Shown one piece after another: positions 16,355-26,283 of a stretch of DNA of 64,000 nt (position 1 is its first letter; every line of letters begins with the position of its first letter). A model generated the notes under the pieces. That model worked only from the letters and a program-made list of their open reading frames with translations. It was not told the origin of the DNA and ran no database searches. A program made the translations under genes and the position numbers. This DNA comes from an uncultured Lachnospiraceae bacterium (GTDB taxonomy: Bacteria > Bacillota > Clostridia > Lachnospirales > Lachnospiraceae). The stretch spans positions 1 through 64,000 of the forward strand of contig CAMNSD010000004.1 in NCBI GenBank assembly GCA_946554445.1, read 5' to 3'.

Positions 16355-17110
16355 ACCGTATCCTTTCCATAGCCCTCATACTGTGGAGCGCCTGCTGCGG
16401 CATTAACTTTTGTATTCTCAAGCTATTATATGTATATGAAATATTTTAACATACAACATATAGTATGTCGCAATTATACTATAACTTATTTTTATGAAAA
16501 AAGCCACCACATTTTTTCTTTTTCCCTAAATTACCACATAACCGCTATTGGATTGAAACGGAGCAAACATATATTTCCATACAAAGCGAAGCGGGTATTC
16601 ATTCCTTCAAGAATAATACCCGCTTCTAAACTACACTATCCAATGGCCTTTACCTCCACTTTTCTTCCACGTCCTCTTTCCATCCTCTTCTTTTCGTATA
16701 CATATACTGTAGCGTCTTTTCCTCTTCTCTTCTTTTTGATTCGCTACTCTCTACCATGTACTCGATTCCGCTTCTCGTTTTGTTTGTTCATTGGTCTCCT
16801 ATTCACTTGTAATGCAATCAACTTGTTACTTTAAGTTTTTGGTGGACCGTACCTCTCTTTCTTTAGATTTATCTATATGAAGTGTTTCTTTATGATTTTA
16901 TTATATCACCTGATTCTTATTTGTCAACACATTTTTTAAATTTTTTTCAAAAAATTATTCTATATCATAATTATATCGTTATTTTCTAATTTTATCAAAA
17001 TATTTGCGCTATTAACTGTTAATTTCTCCATGCACAAACCGCATATTGCACTCTCCTGATGCTTAGTGATATACTTTTATCAAAATATTCATAAGAATCG
17101 AGGGATCATT
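16355..17110. other. Intergenic region between nagZ and the LUD gene
   Basis: Apart from the hairpin at 16588-16625, the minus strand from about 16800 to 16640 has a weak coding-like frame (KDATVYVYEKKRMERGRGRK) interrupted by a TAG and lacking a start. It may be a small gene relic. The stretch 16830-17060 is very AT-rich and holds the divergent promoters. Confidence 0.4.
16588..16625. terminator. Hairpin terminator
   Basis: GAAGCGGGTATT / AATACCCGCTTC arms around a 14-nt loop. Confidence 0.55.
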
Positions 17111-17746
17111 ATGTCACACAAACAGACTGCCTTAGCCAGACAGGCAGAAACCATCATTAAAAACCTGCAAAAACGCAACATGGAAGGATACTATTTCGAA
17201 TCAGCCGCGGCCTGCACCGAAGCCATCTTATCAGAACTCCCTAAGGGCTCCGTAATCGGTTGGGGCGGCAGCGAGAGCATCAAGGAATGCGGTTTAATGT
17301 CCGCTATCCAAAAAGGCGGTTATGAACTGCTCGACCGTTCTGCTGCCAGAACACCTGAGGAAGCCAGGCAGATTTATGCCAAAACAGTGTTGGCCGATTA
17401 CTACCTGATGAGCACAAACGCCATTACTCTTGAAGGGGAACTGATCAACATTGACGGCAACGGCAACCGGGTTGCCTGCCTGATCCAGGGGCCCAGCCAC
17501 GTCATCATAGTCGCCGGCATGAACAAGGTTGTGAACGATGTTCCAAACGGTGTGGCGCGTGTACGCAACACAGCCTCTCCTGCCAATGCAATCCGCCTGG
17601 AAAGAAATCTTCCATGCGCTGCCACCGGCGTCTGCCATGACTGTCTCTCCCCGGAATGTTTCTGCAGCCAAATCGTGATTACCAGAAGAAGTATGCACGC
17701 GGGCCGTATCAAGGTATATCTGGTGGGGGAAGAACTGGGATATTAA
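17111..17746 (+). CDS. LUD-domain protein (lactate-utilisation LutC-like)
   Basis: 211 aa; ATG at 17111 with GAGGGAT upstream. It shows the LUD (DUF162) fold features GSVIGWGGSESIKECGL, LMSTNAITLEGELINIDGNG and VIIVAGMNKVV, and ends with a cysteine cluster (CAATGVCHDCLSPECFC) that could bind a metal. LUD proteins belong to lactate-oxidising LutABC systems, but no LutA or LutB gene is near, so a separate function is likely. The gene is convergent with the hydrogenase-chemoreceptor gene and shares its terminator. Confidence 0.75.
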   Translation: MSHKQTALARQAETIIKNLQKRNMEGYYFESAAACTEAILSELPKGSVIGWGGSESIKECGLMSAIQKGGYELLDRSAARTPEEARQIYAKTVLADYYLMSTNAITLEGELINIDGNGNRVACLIQGPSHVIIVAGMNKVVNDVPNGVARVRNTASPANAIRLERNLPCAATGVCHDCLSPECFCSQIVITRRSMHAGRIKVYLVGEELGY

Positions 17747-17820
17747 TATCTTCCTATTCTATTTATTAGTTTACATAACTTATATCTCGTATATATTTAT
17801 TACATACATTTATATACACA

Positions 17821-17861
17821 TAGAAACAGGACTCCGCGCCCCCCGCTGAGTCCTGTTTCTA
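17821..17861. terminator. Bidirectional terminator between LUD and hydrogenase-sensor genes
   Basis: TAGAAACAGGACT / AGTCCTGTTTCTA perfect arms between two convergent genes. Confidence 0.75.
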
Positions 17862-17888
17862 TGGTAAATAAATCCTTCTCTAAAAAAG

Positions 17889-19841
17889 TTATGAATTTAA
17901 CTGTGCTAGCTTATCTTTCAAATCGGCCGAAATCGTGCTTACCATATCCGCCGATGCGGCGATTTCTTCGGTGGAAGCTGCCAAATTGGTCACCCTCACA
18001 TTCACGCCGTCAATCACATCAATTAGTTTGCCAGCCTGACCTAGAAGATTGCTGATCGCCACCTGAATCTGTTCCTTATTGGAATCGCTGTCACTAGCCG
18101 TATCCTTGGAAGAATCAGCCAGCTTCTTGATATTCTCCGCGATGATCGCAAACCCTCTTCCGGATTCTCCCGCCCTTGCCGCCTCGATACTGGCGTTGAG
18201 CGCAAGAAGGTTGGTCTCCTCCGCCACATTGGTGATCTCTTCATTGTTCTCTTCCAATTTCACCAAGAGCCCCTGTATCTTTTCAAGCGCCTCTTTCAGC
18301 TGATCACAGAAAGTCACGACCTCGCTCATGGATGCAGAGATACCCGTACTCTCCTCCGCATTACTGTTATTGCCAATAGACATTTCGCTGATAGAAGTAT
18401 CCAGACTGTCGAAATCCTCCTGCACCACAGAGATCAGTTCCTCGATCTGTTCATTTTTAGCCCGAAGTTCCTCGTTCTTACCCTCTACCTCTGCAGCCAT
18501 CTGTCTTGCCGCTTCGCTCTCTTGTTCCACTTTGCCCTTGATGTACTGGACGCAGTTATTCTGATTATTGCATCCGTTATGGATTGCTGCCGCCATCTCT
18601 TTGCAGGTGTCGTAGCCGCAGGCCGAACAATCCATCGTCCGCTCTATATCTGTATATTTATCCATGGACGCAAAAATCGCATCAAGTTCAGCTGTACTGG
18701 GATGCCTGATTTCCAATCCCTTGGATTTATCCGTATAATGCCTGATAAAATCGTTGATATCCAAATCCTTGAACTGCCTGTTCAGCCTGTCCAGTCTCTG
18801 TTTGGGCGTAAGCTTTTTGCTGAAGGCATGCTTCTTATCGTTCTTCTTGCTCGCATTCCTGATCTTTTGCAGTTCATAGAGCGTATCGTCGGATCCGCTT
18901 TTATTCTCCTCCACGCCAGGCCCATAGATACAGCCCTTCGCACAGTTGAGCGCATCTACCATAAACGGCAGTTCTTTTTTGCCAAGCACTCTCTTCTTAT
19001 AATCTTCCAGAAATTCGTAAGCGTGCTTCTCGCCCTCGATCTGTCGGATAAAAATGTCTTCCCCACAGAACCAGTATACGTTTTCTTTCAGGCCGCCGGG
19101 CATCGGATAAATAGAACCCAGACCATATTCAATCTCATCCGTCACTGCCGGCCCGGAAACGCCATGTTCCCTCACATAACGCATCAGGTGGTCGAAGGTC
19201 ACATTATAAGAAACATAACCGCCGCAGTTGGGATCGTCTATCTCGTTTTTCTTCGCCACGCAGGGACTGATAAACGCCAGCTTATCCGATACTTTCATAT
19301 ACTTTTTGACGTAGATTGCACCGCACATCATAGGGGAATGTACCGGCACAAGGCGCGGAATCAATTCCGGTATGTACTTCTCAATATATCCCACGATTGC
19401 GGGGCAGGGCTGAGATACGCCGCCCGTAAAATTATGTTCCGTAATATACTTGATATAGCCCCATGTTGTGATATCCGCACCAAAACTGATGCTGATAATC
19501 CGATTCACGCCAAGTTTCTTCAAACCGCCGAGTACTGTCGCATACTCTTTCGGATAATTTGCCAGAAAAGCCGGGGCCAGTAAGAGAGAAATCTTTTCGC
19601 CCCGTTTCAAATCTTCAAAGAAACGCTCCGTGTCATCATTATAACTTCTTGCCCCGTGAGCGCAGGCATCAAAACATGCCCCGCATCCCACACACTGCTT
19701 TCCATCTACTACAATCTTGTGTTGTCCGTCCTCCTCCACAGATTTGTTTGCCGTCAAGACAGGACACACGGAAATGCACTTATGACACCCCACACATTTT
19801 TCGTTGGTATAAACCAACGATTCTGATTGTTGATTCACCAT
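17889..19841 (-). CDS. Sensory [FeFe]-hydrogenase fused to a methyl-accepting chemotaxis signalling domain
   Basis: 650 aa from the ATG at 19841, five nt after GGAGGG; an in-frame TTG four codons earlier overlaps that site. Two ferredoxin clusters are at C16-x2-C-x2-C-x3-C and C50-x2-C-x2-C-x3-C. An H-cluster domain follows, with PCP (C146), SPCVAKKNE (C194) and LNCAKGC (C300, C304). Near residue 405 is an extra cysteine motif, [10 protein letters not shown] coiled coil leads to a C-terminal MCP hairpin tip, [18 protein letters not shown], at about residue 560. There is no transmembrane segment or HAMP domain, so it is a cytoplasmic receptor. By known families this is a group C-type sensory hydrogenase that would report hydrogen or redox state to CheA/CheW. 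No chemotaxis or hydrogenase maturation genes lie nearby. Confidence 0.85.
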   Translation of the reverse strand: MVNQQSESLVYTNEKCVGCHKCISVCPVLTANKSVEEDGQHKIVVDGKQCVGCGACFDACAHGARSYNDDTERFFEDLKRGEKISLLLAPAFLANYPKEYATVLGGLKKLGVNRIISISFGADITTWGYIKYITEHNFTGGVSQPCPAIVGYIEKYIPELIPRLVPVHSPMMCGAIYVKKYMKVSDKLAFISPCVAKKNEIDDPNCGGYVSYNVTFDHLMRYVREHGVSGPAVTDEIEYGLGSIYPMPGGLKENVYWFCGEDIFIRQIEGEKHAYEFLEDYKKRVLGKKELPFMVDALNCAKGCIYGPGVEENKSGSDDTLYELQKIRNASKKNDKKHAFSKKLTPKQRLDRLNRQFKDLDINDFIRHYTDKSKGLEIRHPSTAELDAIFASMDKYTDIERTMDCSACGYDTCKEMAAAIHNGCNNQNNCVQYIKGKVEQESEAARQMAAEVEGKNEELRAKNEQIEELISVVQEDFDSLDTSISEMSIGNNSNAEESTGISASMSEVVTFCDQLKEALEKIQGLLVKLEENNEEITNVAEETNLLALNASIEAARAGESGRGFAIIAENIKKLADSSKDTASDSDSNKEQIQVAISNLLGQAGKLIDVIDGVNVRVTNLAASTEEIAASADMVSTISADLKDKLAQLNS

Positions 19842-19970
19842 TTTACCCTCCAAAAGATAAATTACCTATGATTTGTCAAACTGCAGAAAGAAAACCCACC
19901 TTTACCTCAACCATAGTACTAGTGTACCATAATCTTCCGGGAAAATAAACTTTTTTATAAAAATTCACCA

Positions 19971-19997
19971 AAAAAACCACAAAAAATTGTGGTTTTT
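19971..19997 (-). terminator. Terminator of the glyA-hom-aspartokinase operon
   Basis: AAAAACCACAA / TTGTGGTTTTT inverted repeat with T-run, 45 nt past the aspartokinase stop. Confidence 0.75.
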
Positions 19998-20040
19998 CTG
20001 CTTTTCTGTATATAATTATGATTAGTATCTGCGCCAATGA

Positions 20041-21360
20041 TTATATCTGCGCCAACACAAAAATATCATAGATTGCTTTGATTGCCGTCTCAAAATCCGC
20101 ATTGGCAACACCGATGATGATATTTAACTCGCTGGAACCCTGGTCAATCATCTTGACATTGACATTGGCATGGGCCAGAGCGGAAAAGATTCTTCCCGCC
20201 GTGCCACGGGTGGATTTCATACCGCGTCCAACCACTGCGATCAGCGCCAGATCCGCTTCTATGTCGATGGCATCGGGATCCGCCAGTCTGTGAATGCCGG
20301 ACACCACTTTTTGTTCTTTGTGCATGAACTCATCCTGATGGACAAACACCGTCATCGTATCGATTCCGGAAGGCACATGCTCGAAGGAGATACCGTTCTC
20401 CTCAAAAGCCTGCAATACCTTACGCCCGAACCCAATCTCCGAGTTCATCATTTCCTTCTCTATGTTGACCGCGCAAAATCCTCTTTTACCGGCAATACCG
20501 GTAATCACGTACTTGGATTTCTGGCAGGTACTCTCCACAATCCACGTGCCGTTATCGTTGGGCGCATTGGTATTGCGGATATTGATGGGGATGCCCTCGC
20601 TCCTTACAGGGAATATCGCATCCTCATGCAGGACCGATGCCCCCATGTATGCCAACTCCCGCAGTTCCCTGTAGGTGATCGTCTCGATTCCCTCTGGTTT
20701 ATAGATAATTCTGGGATCTGCTATCAAAAAGCCTGACACATCTGTCCAGTTCTCGTAAACATTTGCTTTAATGGCCCTGGCCACAATAGAACCGGTGATA
20801 TCGGAACCCCCTCTGGAAAACGTCTTGACAGTGCCATTCTCATAAGCCCCATAAAACCCAGGCACCACCGCTGATTCCACCGTGGAAAGACGCGCCCTCA
20901 TCAGTTTATTGGTCAATTCCGGATCGTATTCGCCGTCTTCTTTGAAGCGGATCACTTCCGCCGCATCCACGAACTCAAATTCAAGATACTGCGCCATGAT
21001 GATACCGTTTAGATACTCGCCTCTGGAGGCCGCATAATCGGCTCCTGCCTTGTTGTGGAAATTCTGCTCAATGGTCTGAAACTCTTCTTCCAGGGAAAGA
21101 TCCAGGGAAAGTCCCGAAATAATCTCCAGATATCTATTCTTGATTGCCTGCAGCTGCCCCGTAAAGTCCTGCTCCCTCTCAGCCAGTTCATAGCAGGCAT
21201 ACAACATATCTGTCACTTTTGTATCATCAGAAGAACGTTTACCCGGCGCAGAAGGCACCACAAACCGACGTTCTTTGTCTGCACGGATAATGGTCTCTAC
21301 CTTTTTAAACTGCTCTGCGCTGGCCAGAGAACTTCCGCCAAATTTCACTACTTTATTCAT
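20041..21360 (-). CDS. lysC: Aspartate kinase
   Basis: 439 aa. It phosphorylates aspartate, the first step towards lysine, threonine and methionine. The N-terminal KFGGSSLAS motif binds ATP, and FSRGGSDITGSIVARAI belongs to the catalytic site. The C-terminal third carries paired ACT domains (SEIGFGRKVLQAFEENGISF and ALIAVVGRGMKSTRGTAG), the usual site of feedback inhibition. Its length fits the monofunctional class with two ACT repeats. It lies 38 nt after hom, so the aspartate pathway is continued by the neighbouring enzyme. It could equally be named thrA/yclM; the symbol is by family. Confidence 0.9.
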   Translation of the reverse strand: MNKVVKFGGSSLASAEQFKKVETIIRADKERRFVVPSAPGKRSSDDTKVTDMLYACYELAEREQDFTGQLQAIKNRYLEIISGLSLDLSLEEEFQTIEQNFHNKAGADYAASRGEYLNGIIMAQYLEFEFVDAAEVIRFKEDGEYDPELTNKLMRARLSTVESAVVPGFYGAYENGTVKTFSRGGSDITGSIVARAIKANVYENWTDVSGFLIADPRIIYKPEGIETITYRELRELAYMGASVLHEDAIFPVRSEGIPINIRNTNAPNDNGTWIVESTCQKSKYVITGIAGKRGFCAVNIEKEMMNSEIGFGRKVLQAFEENGISFEHVPSGIDTMTVFVHQDEFMHKEQKVVSGIHRLADPDAIDIEADLALIAVVGRGMKSTRGTAGRIFSALAHANVNVKMIDQGSSELNIIIGVANADFETAIKAIYDIFVLAQI

Positions 21361-21398
21361 ATCAAACCTCCATGTCAGAACAGACCGCCGCCTATCGG

Positions 21399-22604
21399 CT
21401 ACGCCATAATGCGGATTCTGTTTAAGCAGCCGCCGGTTTTCTCAATCTTTTCGTTAAACTCTTTTTCTGACATTACCTGCGTCATAAAAGCAAACTCTTC
21501 TGCAATGCCCACATTCACTTCCGCCAAGGAGCCAAAGGCCGCCATAGCCGACTCTCTCTGATCTGCCCTGACTCGCACGAAGAATTTACGTTCCGCCTTG
21601 GAAATATCCGCCACATCCACTTTTTCTTCATCCCAGAAACACATGATGGTCTTGCCCGGATGCCTTGCACAGTCCACCACATCAGAGACTACCGCGCTGG
21701 CAGTGGGAAGTTTGCCGGCGCCTCTGCCATAATACATAGAGTCTCCCAACATATTGCCATGCACATAGACCGCGTTGAACACGCCATTCACACTAAAGAG
21801 CGGGTGCTCCCTGGAAATCATGAAGGGCGCCACCATCGCAAAAAATCCTTTCTCCGTATCCCTGCTCATGGCAAGCAGCTTAATGGATTTATCCATCTGT
21901 CTCGCATATTTAAAATCGGCCGCGCTGATCTTCGTGATGCCTTCCGTATAAATATCCTCATATCGCACATTTTTACCGGACATAAGCGATGAGAGGATTG
22001 CTATTTTACGGCAGGCGTCATATCCTTCCACATCGGCCTCTGGGTTGCGCTCCGCATAGCCTTTATCCTGCGCTTCCTTTAAAACATCCTCAAAGTCAGC
22101 GCCCTCTTTATCCATCTTCGTCAAAATATAATTGGTGGTACCGTTCAAAATGCCGGTAATACCGTCAATCTTCTCCGCTGTCAACGAATAATTGAGCGGA
22201 CGGATGATGGGAATACCGCCTCCCACACTTGCTTCAAACAGATAATTGCAATGATTCTCCTTGGCGATTCTGATCAACTCTGGTCCATGCACCGCCACCA
22301 ATTCCTTGTTGGATGTACACACACTCTTTCCCAGAAGAAGCGCCTGTTTCGTGAAATCATATGCCGGCTTTGTGCCGCCCATGGTCTCGCAGATCACCGT
22401 CACCTCAGGATCATTTAAAATGATATTATAGTCGTGCACCACCTTATGCGCATAGGGATCTCCTGGAAAATCCCTGAGATCCAGGATATATTTTACCGCA
22501 AGATCTTCCCCTGCCTTCTTGTTGATGTCAGTCTTATTGGTCTCGATCACTTCCACCACACCGCTGCCCACGGTGCCGTATCCTAATACCGCAATTTGAA
22601 TCAT
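21399..22604 (-). CDS. hom: Homoserine dehydrogenase
   Basis: 401 aa. It reduces aspartate semialdehyde to homoserine. The N-terminal nucleotide-binding motif is VLGYGTVGSGVVEV, followed by the catalytic region GGGIPIIRPLNYSL and GILNGTTNYILTKM. YAERNPEADVEGYDACRKIAIL contains the conserved lysine-aspartate region. The last 80 residues are a short ACT-like domain (FFVRVRADQRESAMAAFGSL), hinting at threonine control. It sits between glyA and the aspartokinase with spacers of 27 and 38 nt, so the three genes form an operon linking threonine and glycine/serine metabolism. Confidence 0.92.
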   Translation of the reverse strand: MIQIAVLGYGTVGSGVVEVIETNKTDINKKAGEDLAVKYILDLRDFPGDPYAHKVVHDYNIILNDPEVTVICETMGGTKPAYDFTKQALLLGKSVCTSNKELVAVHGPELIRIAKENHCNYLFEASVGGGIPIIRPLNYSLTAEKIDGITGILNGTTNYILTKMDKEGADFEDVLKEAQDKGYAERNPEADVEGYDACRKIAILSSLMSGKNVRYEDIYTEGITKISAADFKYARQMDKSIKLLAMSRDTEKGFFAMVAPFMISREHPLFSVNGVFNAVYVHGNMLGDSMYYGRGAGKLPTASAVVSDVVDCARHPGKTIMCFWDEEKVDVADISKAERKFFVRVRADQRESAMAAFGSLAEVNVGIAEEFAFMTQVMSEKEFNEKIEKTGGCLNRIRIMA

Positions 22605-22631
22605 GCCTTTTCTCCCTTAATACGTACTTAT

Positions 22632-23870
22632 TTAAATTAACGGATACTTATCCGTCAGTGTCTTAATGATGGCCTGCGCTTTGTCGATGCCGGCCTCTCC
22701 TTCTTTAATCACAATGGCAATGGCCTCCGCCACCTGATCCATATCCTCTGTATTTAATCCTCTGGATGTGGCCGCCGGCGTACCCAGACGAATACCGCTG
22801 GTCACAAACGGAGACTTGGGATCGTTCGGGATTGTATTTTTATTGGCCGTGATGTGCGCCTGGTCTAACAATTTCTCCACTGCTTTACCCGTCAGGTCAT
22901 AGTTGGTCAGATCTACCAGCATCAGATGGTTGTCTGTACCACCGGAGACAATTTTGATATCCCTCGCCTGCAGACTCTTGCACAGCGCCTGCGCATTGTC
23001 AGCCACATTTTTCATATAAACTTTAAAGTCATCAGACAAAGCTTCTTTAAAGCATACCGCTTTAGCCGCGATCACATGCATGAGAGGGCCGCCCTGGATA
23101 CCGGGGAAAATTGCTTTGTTAAAATTATATTTATCCGCCACTTCCTGACTGGACATGATCATGCCGCCACGGGGACCGCGCAGTGTCTTATGCGTGGTCG
23201 TTGTCGTCACATGCGCATAGGGAATCGGGCTTGGATGCAGTCCAGCCGCCACAAGACCTGCAATATGGGCAATATCTACCATCAATACAGCGCCCACCTC
23301 GTCTGCAATCTCTCTAAATTTCTTAAAATCTATTGTCCTCGCATAAGCAGAAGCGCCTGCCACGATCATTTTCGGCTTACACTCCAACGCAATCTTACGC
23401 ACATTATCATAATCAAGGAATCCGTCATCATTAACTCCGTAAGGCACACAATTGAAATATTTGCCTGACATATTGACCGGTGAACCGTGGGACAGATGTC
23501 CGCCGTGATCCAAGTTCATACCCATAAAAGTGTCGCCTGGCTCCATCACCGCAAAGAATACTGCCATATTGGCCTGCGCGCCGGAATGCGGCTGCACATT
23601 GACATACTCACAGCCAAACAATTCTTTGGCCCGCTCCTTTGCCAATTCCTCCACCACATCGACACATTCACAGCCGCCATAATATCTCTTACCCGGATAT
23701 CCTTCCGCATACTTATTCGTAAGCGGGCTTCCCATCGCCGCCATAACCGCTTTACTCACCCAGTTTTCAGAAGCGATAAGCTCTATATGGGAGTTCTGAC
23801 GATTCTGCTCGTCCACAATCGCCTGAGCAATCTCGGGATCTACATTTCTTACTTCATCTAATGAATACAT
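22632..23870 (-). CDS. glyA: Serine hydroxymethyltransferase
   Basis: 412 aa, the usual length. It interconverts serine and glycine with tetrahydrofolate using pyridoxal phosphate. The active-site lysine is in [16 protein letters not shown]. Other family motifs are [31 protein letters not shown] and [19 protein letters not shown]. As first gene of the operon with hom and aspartokinase it ties one-carbon supply to threonine synthesis. No glycine or folate riboswitch could be recognised in its 370-bp upstream region. Confidence 0.95.
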   Translation of the reverse strand: MYSLDEVRNVDPEIAQAIVDEQNRQNSHIELIASENWVSKAVMAAMGSPLTNKYAEGYPGKRYYGGCECVDVVEELAKERAKELFGCEYVNVQPHSGAQANMAVFFAVMEPGDTFMGMNLDHGGHLSHGSPVNMSGKYFNCVPYGVNDDGFLDYDNVRKIALECKPKMIVAGASAYARTIDFKKFREIADEVGAVLMVDIAHIAGLVAAGLHPSPIPYAHVTTTTTHKTLRGPRGGMIMSSQEVADKYNFNKAIFPGIQGGPLMHVIAAKAVCFKEALSDDFKVYMKNVADNAQALCKSLQARDIKIVSGGTDNHLMLVDLTNYDLTGKAVEKLLDQAHITANKNTIPNDPKSPFVTSGIRLGTPAATSRGLNTEDMDQVAEAIAIVIKEGEAGIDKAQAIIKTLTDKYPLI

Positions 23871-24244
23871 TCCTTATTCCTGCCTTTCTCTTGCTATCGT
23901 TGCCCAACTGTCTGTTAGTATATCATAAAGGGTTATTTTAACGCAATACAAATCCTTTGTCATAATGGACAGATTTTCATGAAAAATTAAGAAATCTTTA
24001 TGGAAATCTTATTTTGACTTTTGACTGCAATCTGCTATGATATATTTCATAAAAAAAGTAACTTACTTTGCAAAATAACAAATTGAGTTTGATACGACTG
24101 CAAATACCATTTTGCGTACCTGCTCAGGCAAAATTTCCTAAATATAAAAGACATGAATATATGACCAGTGAATATATAATACTGTATAGCAGCTGACAAC
24201 ATATATTCAGATGTTTCGACAAAGACAGACAAGGATATATTATT
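23871..24244. other. Divergent intergenic region
   Basis: AT-rich stretch between divergent glyA and the PAP2 gene. It should hold both promoters, but I see no riboswitch, repeat or convincing small gene. Confidence 0.5.
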
Positions 24245-24964
24245 ATGGAAAGAATTATGAAAAAAAAGACCGCAGCACAAAATGGTCTCATCAAATTCTG
24301 GCAGTCATACAGACATGCCCTTCCCCTGATCATTTACGGTATCATTTACATGACGTGGTTTGGGCATTTGGAAAAGACGATCACCAGCCATTACAAGATT
24401 ATTCATGTGGCGCTTGACGACCACATTCCCTTCTGTGAGGTGTTTGTCATCCCATATCTGTTATGGTTTGCTTATGTGGCGGTGGTTGTTTTGTATTGTT
24501 TCTTTAAAGATAAAGATGACTATTTCAGGACCTGTACCTTTTTATTTACAGGCATGACAATCTTTTTGATTGTTTCCACACTCTGGCCCAACGGCCATCA
24601 CTTGAGGCCCTACACTATGCCGCGGGACAATATATTCACCCAGTTGGTTGCCATGCTGTACAGGGCAGATACACCGACAAACCTCTGGCCCAGCATCCAT
24701 GTGTATAACTCCATTGGCTGCCACATTGCAGTCATGAAGAGCAGACACTTGGCCGATAAGAAGGGAATCCGCATTGGTTCCTTGATCCTGTGTGTTTCCA
24801 TTATTATGTCAACCACTTTGATCAAACAACATTCCGTATTTGATGTGCTCACAGCTTTTATCCTGGCAGGCATCATGTATGGCATTGTATATCGTTCTGA
24901 CGTATTGATTCATTTCTATCATGGATTACAGGGCAGACACAAACGGAAACCTGAGGTACTCTAA
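24245..24964 (+). CDS. PAP2-family membrane phosphatase
   Basis: 239 aa; the ATG follows AAGGAT at suitable spacing. It has about six hydrophobic segments. The PAP2 signature is split as usual: RPYTMPRDN, PSIHVYNS (central Ser-x-His) and KQHSVFDV (His-x3-Asp). Such enzymes remove phosphate from lipids like phosphatidic acid or undecaprenyl pyrophosphate at the membrane; which one here is unknown. The gene is monocistronic and ends in a strong terminator. Confidence 0.8.
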   Translation: MERIMKKKTAAQNGLIKFWQSYRHALPLIIYGIIYMTWFGHLEKTITSHYKIIHVALDDHIPFCEVFVIPYLLWFAYVAVVVLYCFFKDKDDYFRTCTFLFTGMTIFLIVSTLWPNGHHLRPYTMPRDNIFTQLVAMLYRADTPTNLWPSIHVYNSIGCHIAVMKSRHLADKKGIRIGSLILCVSIIMSTTLIKQHSVFDVLTAFILAGIMYGIVYRSDVLIHFYHGLQGRHKRKPEVL

Positions 24965-25004
24965 AATACTCTGAAAAGTTATTGCTTATTTCAAATAAGA
25001 TCTG

Positions 25005-25043
25005 AAAAGCCGGACACCTGTCCTAGCAGGGTATCCGGCTTTT
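25005..25043. terminator. Terminator between the PAP2 and GT2 genes
   Basis: AAAAGCCGGA(C/T)A hairpin with TCCGGCTTTT arm, between convergent genes, probably serving both. Confidence 0.75.
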
Positions 25044-25118
25044 CTATCCTCTAATCTTTCATTCCAATATTCTTCCATCCCAAAGCAACCTGCTGAGATG
25101 TCAACGTGATTATATGAT

Positions 25119-26144
25119 TCAGTTAAATTTGAAAAATCTCCTGCAGATCTTATATCCCTCCACAGATATCTTTCTGCCGCCTTTACCCGGCAGGTTCATG
25201 GAACTGCCAAGTACACCATACCGCAGCCTCATATATAATCCCATATCTTTCTGCTTGATATATTTCCAGAGTTCTTCCTTCTTTTCAAGGTTTTCCTCTG
25301 TCCCGGAACGTATCAGCATAATAGAGGAAATGACTGTGATGATTTCCAGATAATTTAACATATAGTTCTTCAACTTGCGTCCACTGCAGATTTTGGCCTT
25401 TTTCTCCACAAAATAATCTACCATAATCTGATTGACCTTGATCTGTTGGTCTATCCGGCCTATCATAACATTCTCATTGACAGACTGATCTTCTCTTCCT
25501 ATATAATAGCGGTAAAAATTGACATCCAGATAATACATATTCTTCACAAAGGGAAGCGGCTCAAACACAAAAATGTTATCTACATAAAATGTATGCTCCG
25601 GCAGCTTTAGCCCGCACTCCTTTAGGAGTTTAGTGCGAAAGATCACGGAATGCATAAGAATATACTGTCCCTTATGAAAATGTCTCACCTCATTCCAGCC
25701 AAAAATCTTATCCTGCGGGAGCGCATGCCGGTATTTCATAACCTTATGTCGCTTCTCTCCCTCTTTCTCATAGACAAAATTGCTGATGAGCATATCCAGG
25801 GTGGAACCATCCGCTATAACCTCCCGCAGGGTATCCAGTATCTTATGATAAGCGCTGTCTTTCACCCAGTCATCGCTGTCTACCACCTTAAAATACAGCC
25901 CTGTGGCATGCGCCAATCCCTCATTGACCGCAGAACCGTGACCGCCGTTCTCCTTGTGTATCGCTTTCACGATAGAAGGATAGAGCGCCTCATATCCGTC
26001 CGCAATTTCGGCAGTACCATCACTGGAACCGTCGTCTACGATCAGGATTTCCACATCCTCACCGCCCACAAGCAAAGACTCAATACACTTTCTCATATAT
26101 TCTTCCGAATTATAACAGGGGATTGCAACCGATAATAATTTCAT
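25119..26144 (-). CDS. Family 2 glycosyltransferase
   Basis: 341 aa. The N-terminus is a GT-A fold: SVAIPCYNSEEYMRKCIESL, EILIVDDGSSDGTAEIADGY and the DxD-like VVDSDDWV. ENGGHGSAVNEGL is the acceptor loop typical of this subgroup. The C-terminal 150 residues are charged and mostly helical, without membrane spans. It probably transfers a sugar to a wall or capsule precursor in the cytoplasm. No other polysaccharide gene adjoins it. The start has AAGG directly before the ATG, which is poor spacing, so the start is less certain. Confidence 0.8.
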   Translation of the reverse strand: MKLLSVAIPCYNSEEYMRKCIESLLVGGEDVEILIVDDGSSDGTAEIADGYEALYPSIVKAIHKENGGHGSAVNEGLAHATGLYFKVVDSDDWVKDSAYHKILDTLREVIADGSTLDMLISNFVYEKEGEKRHKVMKYRHALPQDKIFGWNEVRHFHKGQYILMHSVIFRTKLLKECGLKLPEHTFYVDNIFVFEPLPFVKNMYYLDVNFYRYYIGREDQSVNENVMIGRIDQQIKVNQIMVDYFVEKKAKICSGRKLKNYMLNYLEIITVISSIMLIRSGTEENLEKKEELWKYIKQKDMGLYMRLRYGVLGSSMNLPGKGGRKISVEGYKICRRFFKFN

Positions 26145-26283
26145 CCTTAAAAACCATACCTTTCCCGGAGATTGCCGGCTAAAATATTAATTTAGAAGAC
26201 TTCCGTTTTGTGGACATCTCTCACTTCTTTGTCATTTTAGCATAAAAGTACCCGGATTTGTTTATCTGTTTCTTAGGAATTTC

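Noticed and set aside
17111..17746. LutABC lactate-oxidation operon
   Set aside because: Only a LUD protein is present; neither LutA- nor LutB-type genes flank it.
18522..19583. 353-codon open frame on the plus strand opposite the hydrogenase-sensor gene
   Set aside because: It is antisense to conserved ferredoxin and H-cluster motifs and has no ribosome site; a shadow frame.
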